From positions 26,541 through 90,540 of the forward strand of contig JALQPE010000723.1 of NCBI GenBank assembly GCA_030407315.1: DNA of 64,000 nucleotides, written 5' to 3'. The notes below the pieces were generated by a model. The model saw only the letters and a list, made by a program, of their open reading frames with translations. It was not told where the DNA came from and ran no database searches. Source of the DNA: Asparagopsis taxiformis. Lineage: Eukaryota > Rhodophyta > Florideophyceae > Bonnemaisoniales > Bonnemaisoniaceae. Positions 19,980-29,268 of the stretch are shown piece by piece. How positions within the stretch are numbered: position 1 is the first letter of the stretch; every line of letters starts with the position of its first letter. Position numbers and translations under genes: made by a program.

Positions 19980-22900
19980 CTATGAAGCCGAAACCGGCAT
20001 TGAACACTCCCCATTCATTCTCTCACGATGCAGAAGCTTTCGCCAAAACTCGGCAAATCGCGTACCCTTCTTCACCATACCCCGTTCATCCATCGCCGCC
20101 GGTCGCGATAGGGCAGCAGCAGCAGCCGTAGCCCTCACGTCATTCAACACACTCGCGTGTGACTCGGCGACCCGTCGCGCTTCATCACGAGCCTCCTCTG
20201 CCAATTGCTTCTCTCTCCTAGCTGCCGCTGCGATATCGTTCAGATGAACTTCACGCTGCTTGCTAATCTGCGAATTCAGAATCTCCGTTCTACTCACTGC
20301 CGCATTTAGCTTGGCTGCTAATAGTTCACTCGCTTCCAGACGTGTTGTCAAGCGTGCAACCTCAACATCTTGCGCACGCGCAACTACTTCTGCTTCGCGT
20401 AGCTTACTCCTGTGCGCCGCTTCGGATTCGTGCAAGACTTCCAATTGCTTCTGCGCTTTAGAAAGTTCGCCACGCGCCACCCGTAACTCTTCATCCTTCT
20501 CTTCCAATGATTCCTTCAAATGTACAACGAGACGCTCCTTCTCTTCCAGCAGACCCGTCTCTTGTGTTTGCATAGCGTCCTTCTGCGACGCCACCGCGTC
20601 GTATTCCTTGATCAAAACGTTCAGCTCCCGGCGAAGGTCACTGCTCTCCTCTTCCTTTTGCGTGATAGCCTGTTGAGCGGCTCTCAACTCATCTCGTGCG
20701 TCGTTCAGCTGCTGCACGAGCACCTTGATTGACGTGGACGATTCACGCTCAGCACGCATCAAATCCATGGCGTTTTGAAGCGCTCCAAGCTCGGACCGAG
20801 CTTGTCGGACAAGCGATCGGGTGGTGTCACAATGTGAAGGGCTTCTCGAAAAACTACCGCGCATGCTGATGGTCAAGCTTGGCGTCACTTTCAGATCCGC
20901 CGATAATGAGTGACACGGCGGTGTGCTTCGATCAGTACCGTTGATAGATTCATTTGTATGTGCATAGCTCTCTGGACCCGGCGAGGTCTGTCGTTCGGAT
21001 CCTTGAGTGTGGATGAGCGAAGTGTTACGAACTACTCCTTTGGCAACCGAGTCTTCACCCAGCGATGCCGCAGTGGACGGTTCGATGGTGGCATTGATGG
21101 TTTCATCCGCAACTTCATCCGCTTCCTGAGAGCTGCATGTAGTCCCATAACTCGTGCGACCAGCACCGCTGACTCTCGCGACAAATCCTTCACGATGTTC
21201 TGGCACGGCAGCCAGTCGAGACGAGCCCATTTCGACGAGTTCATCCTCCTCTTCTTCACCAGCGTCTTCAACAAGCGGTATCTCTTCGACGTTGACGTGG
21301 TTTGCGGCAAAGTCAAACTCATCGCCTACACCGCCACTGGCAGCTTCCATCTTCGAATCGAGTTCGCGGAATGCCGGCAGTATACTCTCTTTGCTTTCAA
21401 CGTCACTACCCATGACATGCGGTTCAGACGCGGTCTCAAAACTTTCAACTGATTCACGTTGCCTCTTCACACCTCCACGATGCATGTCACTGCAAGATGA
21501 CGTTTGGCTTGGGCAATGGAGGCCATCAGCCTCAACTTGCTGATCTCTGTCCATTTCATCGAGTTCTTCCATGGCGTCCATGACACCGCGAACACAATCG
21601 ATCACATCTTTCCAGGCCATCTTCACGCCAATCGCCTGGAATATATGTTCAGATGCTACCTCAGGGTCAAATTGAGGTACGACTTTCTCCTGTGCGGCCT
21701 TGCTCTCATCCACAAGGGTTGCATCCGTCTTAGGTGTTGCGCTAGCAGGGTTGGAAGCAATTTGTGGTGAAATAAACTCTGGGGATGACGAGGTGCTCGC
21801 AGTGCCTATTTGATTGGATGTGTACCCAGACTGAACAAGCATAGAAGCTAGTTGCTTATTGGCGGTGTCGAGCTTGCCAGTCAGCTCTGCGTTCTCGAGT
21901 TCCAAAGCGGCCACCCTTTTCTCCTTGGCTTCGAGATCAGTTGAAAGACTGTCGGACAGGGTAGCAAGCTGTTGAACTCTTTCATTGCTTCCAGTCAACT
22001 GCGATTCCAAGTATTCTGTCTGTTTCCCGATCCTATCTTCATTCTCACGGAACGCAGCAACTTGGGCTTCGAGCTCCTTGTTGATACGACGCATGTCAGC
22101 GACATCCTCTAATCGCTTACTGACTCTCTTTAAGCTGGCCTCCAGCTGATCTGTTGCTGCTGCCTTTGCGCGGAGCATGTCAATCTCTTCTGCAGAAACA
22201 TGTGCATCGCGAAGAGCATTCCTTGCCTCAATGAGTGCATTGGATTTGGAAGCCATCTCAGCTTCCGTGTTCTTTTCGACAGCTTGCATCTCTCTGATGC
22301 GATCACCTGCCTCATCGAGACTACGACGGAGGGAGTCGCACATGTCGCGAGACTTGTTCTTCTCAAGTTCTGCTGCAGCCAGCTTGCGACGAAGAGTGTC
22401 ACGCTCGACAGCAAGCGCTTTGTATTCAGCGGGAGGAATACCACGAGGAGCTGCGTGAATCGCCGGGGGCGATTCTCTGGTGGAAATAATCGAGCGTGCA
22501 GTTTTGTGATTTACGTGATCAGGTGCTGTGTTTTCGTCTTGAACATTTTGATCATTGACAACGATTGGAGTAAGGACGTGTTCTTCCTGTTTCTTTGGTT
22601 CTTCTCCTGTCGTGCGACGGATAGATTGGGCGAGGGATTCCTGATGTTGCGGTGATAGGGTGAGAACACTTCTGATGAACATTTCTCGCCGATGGGAGTG
22701 TACGGCTGCACAGAGGAGACATTCTGCCAATGCGAGAATGACAGATGGCTGATCGAAATCGGTCGAGACGCCAGCATCAGTCGCCTCGAGAATGGATTGT
22801 TTTGCAGCGGCAGAGAGCTCCACGACTGGCTGCGAACACGGATCAAGCTCAGCGACGCTTGAGTTTTCATCACTCGACACGGGGGATGGTGGGCGAGAGC

Positions 22901-23210
22901 GAAGCTGACACCACTCTGCCAATTTACGGGATACGAGACGAGTGTTGTAGCGTAGATGACGCGATGCGTTACTTGTAGGGACCTTGGATGGTTGGAGATA
23001 ATCCTTCTCGGATAGATGTTGCGGCGCGAACATAGCGAGGAGTTGGCATAGTGAGACACAACTGAGGGTGGCTTCCTGGAAGGTGCAACCTTTGTTGGCG
23101 ATATCCAATGCAGCGAGCCATGCTGCAAGTGCTTCTCCGATGAGCTTGTTTTCTGCCTGTTCGGTCTGGAGCATGTTGGGGGGAGTTGTACAGACAGGAG
23201 GGGAGTTCAT
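19980..23210 (-). CDS. Hook-domain coiled-coil protein
   Basis: 1,076 residues from the ATG at 23210; a second ATG lies 12 codons on. The open frame to 23231 has no earlier ATG. The first about 190 residues are globular. Their last part, VILALAECLLCAAVHSHRRE followed by MFIRSVLTLSPQHQESL, closely follows the end of the HOOK domain of animal and fungal Hook proteins, in which a helix with a GCAVNCE-like turn is followed by MTLxxxVQxxLM. The rest is long heptad coiled coil (about 265-450 and 760-1,050), interrupted by an acidic Ser-rich linker. This is the layout of Hook, CCDC88 and related cargo adaptors that link vesicles to microtubule motors. The Hook call rests on pattern recognition of the N-terminal domain. 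Confidence 0.72.
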   Translation of the reverse strand: MNSPPVCTTPPNMLQTEQAENKLIGEALAAWLAALDIANKGCTFQEATLSCVSLCQLLAMFAPQHLSEKDYLQPSKVPTSNASRHLRYNTRLVSRKLAEWCQLRSRPPSPVSSDENSSVAELDPCSQPVVELSAAAKQSILEATDAGVSTDFDQPSVILALAECLLCAAVHSHRREMFIRSVLTLSPQHQESLAQSIRRTTGEEPKKQEEHVLTPIVVNDQNVQDENTAPDHVNHKTARSIISTRESPPAIHAAPRGIPPAEYKALAVERDTLRRKLAAAELEKNKSRDMCDSLRRSLDEAGDRIREMQAVEKNTEAEMASKSNALIEARNALRDAHVSAEEIDMLRAKAAATDQLEASLKRVSKRLEDVADMRRINKELEAQVAAFRENEDRIGKQTEYLESQLTGSNERVQQLATLSDSLSTDLEAKEKRVAALELENAELTGKLDTANKQLASMLVQSGYTSNQIGTASTSSSPEFISPQIASNPASATPKTDATLVDESKAAQEKVVPQFDPEVASEHIFQAIGVKMAWKDVIDCVRGVMDAMEELDEMDRDQQVEADGLHCPSQTSSCSDMHRGGVKRQRESVESFETASEPHVMGSDVESKESILPAFRELDSKMEAASGGVGDEFDFAANHVNVEEIPLVEDAGEEEEDELVEMGSSRLAAVPEHREGFVARVSGAGRTSYGTTCSSQEADEVADETINATIEPSTAASLGEDSVAKGVVRNTSLIHTQGSERQTSPGPESYAHTNESINGTDRSTPPCHSLSADLKVTPSLTISMRGSFSRSPSHCDTTRSLVRQARSELGALQNAMDLMRAERESSTSIKVLVQQLNDARDELRAAQQAITQKEEESSDLRRELNVLIKEYDAVASQKDAMQTQETGLLEEKERLVVHLKESLEEKDEELRVARGELSKAQKQLEVLHESEAAHRSKLREAEVVARAQDVEVARLTTRLEASELLAAKLNAAVSRTEILNSQISKQREVHLNDIAAAARREKQLAEEARDEARRVAESHASVLNDVRATAAAAALSRPAAMDERGMVKKGTRFAEFWRKLLHRERMNGECSMPVSAS

Positions 23211-23335
23211 GCGGGCAGGGGGAGGACACAAGAATGGGCGAAGATCAGTTAAATGAGGTGGTATGGGGATTTGAGGAATATTTAAGGTCGAACGGTAGGA
23301 AGGAGGGAGGGATGTAAGGTGAAGGGACTGCAGTG

Positions 23336-23607
23336 AAATTTGAAATGATGGTAGAGGTAGCGGACGAAGGTCAGGGCAGTTTCAGTTTCGTCAGTAGGCC
23401 CAACGAAGACGCAGCAGGATCGGAATTTGAAATCGGGAGGATGGCAGATGGGAATGGATGGGTGAAGTGCGATAAGTTTGGTTTGTTGTAGTATTTTGCA
23501 GGGCAGTTACTGTTTGATTTGAAATTGGGAGAGTGTGTACTTTTCCGAACGTTTGGTGTGTGAGAAATTTGAAATTAAATGTGTGGGAGAATTTGAGAAT
23601 TCAAATT
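23336..23607. promoter_or_regulatory. Cluster of five TTTGAA elements upstream of the Hook-type gene
   Basis: Copies: AAATTTGAAAT (23336-23346), AATTTGAAAT (23424-23433), ATTTGAAATT (23517-23526), AAATTTGAAATT (23565-23576), and an inverted pair AATTTGA / TCAAATT around GAAT (23590-23607). They lie 125-400 bp upstream of the ATG. TTTGAA is the core of the CHR element of cell-cycle promoters, bound by LIN54-type proteins in animals; whether red algae use it is unknown. Confidence 0.55.
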
Positions 23608-24064
23608 TAAGCATGATCATACGCAAGGTACTTACCCTATGTGAGATTGTTAACTGACTACGAGGCGCAGTGTTCGTACAAACTGATCTATCACTATTCT
23701 TGGTGGCGGTGTAGTGATTCCGGTACGTGCCACGCCTCTCAATAGCTCGGCATCAACGGGCCTGCGTAACGGTGGGTCGTTTCGGCACTTGCAATCGTAC
23801 AGCAATCTTGTTGGAGATGGCGTGTAATTTTGCATTGTGGAAGCACGGCAATTGGCACTAACATGACATGATCGGAGCTTATGTTATCGTTACAAAATGA
23901 TGCGGAGACTTTGGTCGGAGGGGTCGAATTGGATTGAATCATGATGGAATGGGTGGCACGGGCACGGCAGGTGTGGTTTCATACAAAGGTGGTTGATGGC
24001 ATCAAGTGTATGACAGGTGTAAATGGCGGGGGCCTGCTTGTGTCGAGCGCATCCTCATCTGGTT

Positions 24065-24078
24065 TTACCTCGAGGTAA
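24065..24078. repeat. 14-bp perfect palindrome
   Basis: TTACCTCGAGGTAA reads identically on both strands. Part of it (TTACCTCGAG) recurs at 61352-61361 in the transposon-like end of the window. It could be a dimeric protein-binding site or chance. Confidence 0.6.
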
Positions 24079-24257
24079 CAGCACACACGCTGTGCCGGTA
24101 TGTATCGTGTTGCGCAACGCCTCTCGCTGAAACAGCAAAAAGCGTATGAGGAGAAACGGCTGGAAAATTACACATTTAGATGGACGGTATGTAAATAAAT
24201 TTATCATTGCAAAGCTCGGCTGGGCTCGGCTCATGTTTAAAGCATTGGTACTCGAAG

Positions 24258-24312
24258 CAAGCGAGCGTGAGGGAGAGGGAGTGAGTGAGTGAGGGAGCGA
24301 GCGAGCGAGCGC
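24258..24312. repeat. GAGT/GAGC tetranucleotide microsatellite
   Basis: Degenerate tandem GAGY/GGGA units (GAGTGAGTGAGT, GAGCGAGCGAGC) about 230 bp upstream of the PAC4 start. Confidence 0.85.
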
Positions 24313-24538
24313 AGTGGCGAATGTTTGCTCGTGTTGTATGAATTGTGGCGCGGCGCCATAATTGGCAAACTGGCAGTATGTGCACAGTCGAGCGGTGTGA
24401 AAAGGGCTGATCGCGAGTGCAGCTTCGTACAGTAATGTACCATGTTGGAGCATAACTGTTCGAGGTAGTATACGAAAAATATTTGAAAAAACGGCGGACG
24501 AGAAAGGGGCGTCATCGATCGAGCGAGTGGCAAACAAG

Positions 24539-24880
24539 ATGCGCGTCATAGCATTCAGCGAATCGGTTGCCGACGTGCGTATCCGCTATCAGATCATCCG
24601 GATGGACGCGTCGGCCATGGTATGGATCCAGACGGAGACGGAGGGCAGTAGCGGCTCGCTACCATCTATGGCGTTATCGCTGGCGTGCGCGACGGCGACG
24701 GGCGCGCTACCGCCGGGCGCGACGATCCTGAGCGGAGCGGGGAGCTCGACGAGCAGAGGAGTGGCACAAAAGTTGGCGCGACGCAGCGGTCTGGCGGTGT
24801 ACGCGCATGTGAGCTTGGCCGACGACTCGATGGCGTTGCTGGAAGCGGCGTTGCGTCGCGTGATGAGAGAGTTGGTGTAA
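24539..24880 (+). CDS. PSMG4: Proteasome assembly chaperone 4 (PAC4/PSMG4)
   Basis: 113 residues from the ATG at 24539; the frame extends 4 codons upstream, but only from a GTG. The C-terminal half, STSRGVAQKLARRSG followed by LAVYAHVSLADDSMALLEAAL, follows the PAC4 signature (TSTGLAQRLARK, then a strand and an ALLE helix). The N-terminal half has the expected RYQIIRMDASAMVWI strand pair. PAC4 pairs with PAC3 and helps assemble the alpha-ring of the 20S proteasome. Length is normal (human protein 123). The gene is small, GC-rich and intronless. Confidence 0.85.
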   Translation: MRVIAFSESVADVRIRYQIIRMDASAMVWIQTETEGSSGSLPSMALSLACATATGALPPGATILSGAGSSTSRGVAQKLARRSGLAVYAHVSLADDSMALLEAALRRVMRELV

Positions 24881-25275
24881 GCGCAAACAAACACTTGGGC
24901 GCGCTCGGGACAATTTGAAATTGCCACGTATCTCGCGACATCACAACGCATGACGTAGTTGATTTTTCTGTAATCTGCGCGACGCGACGCGTATATTGAT
25001 CCAATGGTCGGCAACCACGTCGGGAAAAGCGGGAAAACGTCGACCAACTGCGTACTCGTTTGCTTGCTAAACCACTTGTAAACCAAACCATTTGCTATCA
25101 ATTGTCCTTCGTCACTCTCTCTCCCCTGTTCCTTGCCCCGTACCATTGCTGCTCATCCAATTCCATACATATCGATCGCCCGCTGCGCATTACTCCACCG
25201 CCACTCGGCTACCTTCAACTGCCCTCGCCCGCCCTTCCACCACTCCCACTTTGCTCTCGTCCACTCGCTCCCACC
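24881..25275. other. Intergenic
   Basis: About 395 bp between PAC4 and the next gene in the same direction. It contains one further AATTTGAAATT element (24912-24922), and a C/T-rich stretch before the next ATG as in a 5' UTR. No gene seen. Confidence 0.4.
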
Positions 25276-26829
25276 ATGTCACACCAGTCCCCGACCTCCA
25301 TTCGTCTCTCCAGACGCGGCACCTTCATCGCAAACTCCTCCCAGTACACTCGAGCCGCCGAAATTCTCAACACCAACGACATCACCGTCGGAGTGGATGG
25401 CGTCGCAGACCACAAGCCACACCATTCCTCCCGCCACTCCGCAAACGCTCTCACCTTTGTCTCCGTCCAGTCAAATCTCGATCGCATCTTTCATAATGCC
25501 TCCAACACTCACTCCCCTCCTCCCCCACCTCCACCACCACCACCGCCACAAACAAACTCCTCCCCAATCGCCGCCACAAGCTCCGTCTCCAGCGAAGCCT
25601 CTTTCGATGCCCCCGCCCGTGTAGCGACCCCGCCCCCCCTCGATGCCATGTTCGCTCATCCCAAAACCAGACATCAGAAAGTCACCAAGGCTACACTCGC
25701 TGACTTGCCCCCCGAGCTCCTCCACCAGCAACCGCTCGTCCGAGGCGGTGTCGTTCAGTACACCATTCATGATCCTCATCAGCACTCCCGCTTTGGCCAC
25801 TTTGTGGAAGTGTCCGCAGAAGAATATATCCAAAATCTTAGGAGCACCATTCGAGCACTGCACATGCAGCTTAGTCTCAACAATGCCTATCACCAGAGTG
25901 CCGAATCCGCTCCAGCAGTCAAGCCCTATTCTCGTGCCCTGCGCATGAGCTCGTTTATTAACAAACGTTCTAAAGATGCTACCGTCGATCCTTCTACTGA
26001 AAAGACCGCCAAGCCAGCTACTCGAACTGCTTCATTGTTGTCCCGCAGAACAACTTCGGTCATCCACACTTCCCCACCGCCGGATCGCACTGACAACCAA
26101 CCACCGGACAATTTACCCAAGCTCAAGTCCACAGTCTCATTCCCGCAAGGATTCGGTTACACTGACAATTCGCACACCTCGACAAAGACCTCGGATGAAC
26201 ACAGTGAAAATACAACTCCGTCATATTCTGCTACATCTCACGTTACCTTTTCATCGGCCACAAGTGACATACCAGCTGCTGCGCTTCCAGAGCAGAGCAC
26301 TATGCCAATGATGAACATATCGGGCCCTCGCACCTCTGTTCGCAGTGGGCGAGAAAAGTCTGTCGGTTACGTAGATGTGCATCAAGGTGCAGTGCCAACC
26401 AATTTAAGCAGTGGCCGAAGATCCAGTATCACAATTGATCGAACCCTATCGCCAAAGATAACGCCGCTGCAACAAGATTCCATTCGTGACAATCAGTCGT
26501 TCAATCGTAATCGGGACAGGGCCGCATCTCAGAAGAGGAAAGATGTTGTCGACAGACAGACGGGACCGATGTCCATCAAGGGATCATCACGTCGCAACGC
26601 AAAACTGGCATCAGTAACTCGCACACGTAGCTTCTCCGGCTTGCTAGGTGACACTCTATCGAGGAAGAATTCGAATGTCGGTCCTGATGCTGACAAAGTA
26701 TCGCGCGCATTCTCGATGCACCACGACCCACTGAGCACGGCACACAGTACGCAAAAGGCTACGGAACGATTTGGAGGGAAGAAAACGCGCGCGATACGCA
26801 TGTTCCTGAGTCGGCGGAGTGGCAAATGA
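25276..26829 (+). CDS. Ser/Thr/Pro-rich orphan protein
   Basis: 517 residues from the ATG at 25276 (CACCATGTC context). The frame runs another 72 codons upstream, but that part looks like C/T-rich 5' UTR. A run of 11 prolines lies at about residues 78-88. A short possibly folded segment occupies about 128-210 (RFGHFVEVSAEEYIQNLRST). The remainder is disordered, rich in Ser, Thr, Arg and His, with many basic-Ser motifs such as RRGTF and SRRTTS that could be phosphorylated. The C-terminus is strongly basic (KKTRAIRMFLSRRSGK). I recognise no family. A regulatory or membrane-associated phosphoprotein is possible but not shown. Confidence 0.55.
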   Translation: MSHQSPTSIRLSRRGTFIANSSQYTRAAEILNTNDITVGVDGVADHKPHHSSRHSANALTFVSVQSNLDRIFHNASNTHSPPPPPPPPPPPQTNSSPIAATSSVSSEASFDAPARVATPPPLDAMFAHPKTRHQKVTKATLADLPPELLHQQPLVRGGVVQYTIHDPHQHSRFGHFVEVSAEEYIQNLRSTIRALHMQLSLNNAYHQSAESAPAVKPYSRALRMSSFINKRSKDATVDPSTEKTAKPATRTASLLSRRTTSVIHTSPPPDRTDNQPPDNLPKLKSTVSFPQGFGYTDNSHTSTKTSDEHSENTTPSYSATSHVTFSSATSDIPAAALPEQSTMPMMNISGPRTSVRSGREKSVGYVDVHQGAVPTNLSSGRRSSITIDRTLSPKITPLQQDSIRDNQSFNRNRDRAASQKRKDVVDRQTGPMSIKGSSRRNAKLASVTRTRSFSGLLGDTLSRKNSNVGPDADKVSRAFSMHHDPLSTAHSTQKATERFGGKKTRAIRMFLSRRSGK

Positions 26830-27026
26830 ATGACTCATTGGTATTGGATGATTAAACGCGAGAAGACTAGCGGATGTGCTAGATGTGTATTATAGTCGAG
26901 AGCACCAATGACATAAAGTGATGTGAATTATACCAACAAATCGTTTTGACCAGTCAACTCGCCGCAACAGTCAGAATTAGTGATCGCAACGCAGTCAATA
27001 AATTATTTTTAAACCGACGATCACGC

Positions 27027-29090
27027 TCACGGGTTCAACATTTGTTTTAAATGTGATCGCTCACTACGCATCAACTCCTCGTATGGAGCCAATTCAATGA
27101 CTCGTCCATTCGCGAGCACAGCAACACGGTCCGCGCGCCGCAGCGAACTAGTCCTGTGTGCGATCGTCAAAACCGCCATGTTCAGGTCTGACACCGCATT
27201 GTTCACCGCCTGACCCACGGCGCGCTCAGATTCCGCGTCCAGCGCCGCGCTATGTTCGTCCAACACGAGCACTCGCGGTCGCCGCACCAACGCTCGACAC
27301 AATGAAACCCTGGCCCGCTGCCCTCCAGATAACGACGCTCCCCTCTCCCCTACCAAAGTCTCGTACTCGTCCGGCAGCGACATGATCATATCGTGACTGG
27401 CAGCCGCTTTGGCAGCATTTTCAATCTGCTCCCTTGATACGTTTTCACTCATCCCGTATCGGATGTTGTCCATCACCGTGCCGTTGAACAAAATCGGCTC
27501 TTGCGCGACAACCGCTATCTGCCGTCGTAGCCAAGCCGTGTCCAGATCACCGATTGATTGTCCTCCAAACTTGATGTCGCCATTTGTAGGTGTGTACAGT
27601 TTTGATAAAAGTGAACTCAGCGTTGACTTTCCAGACCCCGATGCGCCTGCAATGGCCACAATCTCTCCAGGATGAATAACAAGGTCGACGCCTCTCAAAA
27701 CGATAGTATCCGGCTGTGTAGGGTAGCTGAAATGAACATCTTCGAACGAAACGACCCCATCATAGTCATTTTGTAATCTCTGCAGTCGACTTCTCTTCCG
27801 AGATGCGCTGCTACCTTGTCCTGTCACCACATCATCAAAAATGGTAGACGAGTTACTCTCCGGTTTCCTGTCAATAACTTCAAACACGCGATGTCCTGCT
27901 CCCAGAGCTCGTGTCAACTGACCGTACGAAGTCCCTATTCCAGATACAGATACGCCCAAATTCACTGCATACATCGAAAACGATGTTAAAGCGCCAATCG
28001 TCATGGGATCGCAAGGGTCCGTAACCATTTTCCCTCCAAACCAAAGCACACCAAGGAGAGACATTTGGGCCGCCATCTGTACTGAACCCGAATACAAACC
28101 ATCCGCTATGGCAACTCTCTTCGCCAAATTGTACGTATCATCCACACGTTTTTCGTATCGACGCGCCTCATCCTTTTCCGCACCAAACATGCGAACCGTT
28201 TTGATAGCGCTTGTTCGTTCCGCAGCAACCTGAGTCGCAGATGCGAGCGCATCAACGAGTTGGCGCGACAATCGCCGAGCGGAACGTCCAAATATGACTG
28301 CGAAAAAAACTATAGGAGGGATGGAACCCAGCGTGACCAGAGAAAGCTTTGGCGCCAGATACACGATTAGTGATAGGGAAGACGCGGCGGAAACAGCGGT
28401 TCGAATAATTTTTGCAAGATTCTCCGTCAGTGTTCGCGACACGAGGGGAACATCTGAAGATAGACGATTCACAAGTTCGCCACTTTGTCTCCTGTCAAAA
28501 AACTCGGTCTCTTGACGCATGATAGCGCGGAACAAGCTTGTGCGTAACTGGCGCGAAATTCGAGAGCCTGCGAGGGACATTGCTGAGATGCGAAGGGCCG
28601 ATGCAGCGGAGGAGATTGTGAAGACAGCGCCCATGCCGAGAACGAGTTTGTCCAGTTCTGCGGAAGATGTCGAGGTAACAGCGTCCACGATGTTGCCGAG
28701 AGCGAGAGGGAAGAGCATCATGGCTGAAGCGGATACGAGCTGCGCGGCAAGTGCGACGCCAATTAAACGTCTTTCGGGTTTGGCAATTTCCAGGAGGCGG
28801 CTGAGCTCGAGCGTTGGTTCGTCCGATGGCTTTCTGTTATGCTTGGCAGCCGAGTCATTCTTCGCGGAGCTGGTGTCTGTTTGGAACTGCGAGGCTACTG
28901 AGAGGCCTAGACGTTGCAGACGAGTTAGAATAGGTTCCGATGCTTGCTTGGTGCAAAAGGTACGGAGGGAAGGATGTTGGAATAGAGGCTGCGCCTTGTA
29001 CAACGAACGCGACACAATTCGGGCATGGGACGATTGAAGATAGACGGCTTGCCGAGTGGCAGATCTGGCCGTTGAGATCAACTGTCTCAT
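27027..29090 (-). CDS. Half-size ABC transporter, ABCB type, mitochondrial
   Basis: 687 residues from the ATG at 29090. Upstream in-frame codons to 29222 give a non-targeting sequence, while MRQLISTARSATRQAVYLQ has the Arg/Ser/Ala pattern of a mitochondrial presequence. A six-helix transmembrane domain (about 115-400) is followed by one nucleotide-binding domain with Walker A GASGSGKST, Q-loop VVAQEPILF, signature LSGGQRARV, Walker B VLVLDEHSAALD and H-loop IAHR. It resembles ABCB8/ABCB10/MDL exporters of the inner mitochondrial membrane, which act as homodimers. The substrate is unknown. Plastid targeting cannot be excluded. The domain set is complete. Confidence 0.9.
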   Translation of the reverse strand: MRQLISTARSATRQAVYLQSSHARIVSRSLYKAQPLFQHPSLRTFCTKQASEPILTRLQRLGLSVASQFQTDTSSAKNDSAAKHNRKPSDEPTLELSRLLEIAKPERRLIGVALAAQLVSASAMMLFPLALGNIVDAVTSTSSAELDKLVLGMGAVFTISSAASALRISAMSLAGSRISRQLRTSLFRAIMRQETEFFDRRQSGELVNRLSSDVPLVSRTLTENLAKIIRTAVSAASSLSLIVYLAPKLSLVTLGSIPPIVFFAVIFGRSARRLSRQLVDALASATQVAAERTSAIKTVRMFGAEKDEARRYEKRVDDTYNLAKRVAIADGLYSGSVQMAAQMSLLGVLWFGGKMVTDPCDPMTIGALTSFSMYAVNLGVSVSGIGTSYGQLTRALGAGHRVFEVIDRKPESNSSTIFDDVVTGQGSSASRKRSRLQRLQNDYDGVVSFEDVHFSYPTQPDTIVLRGVDLVIHPGEIVAIAGASGSGKSTLSSLLSKLYTPTNGDIKFGGQSIGDLDTAWLRRQIAVVAQEPILFNGTVMDNIRYGMSENVSREQIENAAKAAASHDMIMSLPDEYETLVGERGASLSGGQRARVSLCRALVRRPRVLVLDEHSAALDAESERAVGQAVNNAVSDLNMAVLTIAHRTSSLRRADRVAVLANGRVIELAPYEELMRSERSHLKQMLNP

Positions 29091-29268
29091 GCGAAGTTTG
29101 TTTATCAGCAATGCAGAGTAGTCTGCGATTACTACAAGGAGGCTTTCCGGAAGGATATGTAGGACGGTATTGAGGTCTATTTGGGCTAGATGGTTTCTGT
29201 TGCATGCTGCAGTATGAGACATAAATCAGACTCGCCAATCAAAAAAGTTGCAATTCTTGCGTGCTCCC

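Larger units (their letters stand above)
23211..24538. promoter_or_regulatory. Divergent intergenic region of 1.3 kb between Hook-type gene and PAC4
   Basis: The left 400 bp, immediately upstream of the Hook-type gene, contain five copies of an A/T-rich element built on TTTGAAAT (annotated separately). Further right are a 14-bp perfect palindrome (24065-24078) and a GAGY microsatellite (24258-24312) close to the PAC4 start. No coding sequence is seen. Confidence 0.6.

Noticed and set aside
24258..24312. GAGT/GAGC repeat considered as a CRISPR-like array
   Set aside because: Units are 4 nt with no spacers; it is a microsatellite, and the genome is eukaryotic.
23211..24538. Possible genes in the Hook-PAC4 gap
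   Set aside because: Frames are short and low in coding character; repeats explain part of the sequence.
25276..26829. Similarity of the segment RFGHFVEVSAEEY to plastid DUF760 proteins
   Set aside because: Only a few residues resemble it and the rest of the protein is disordered.
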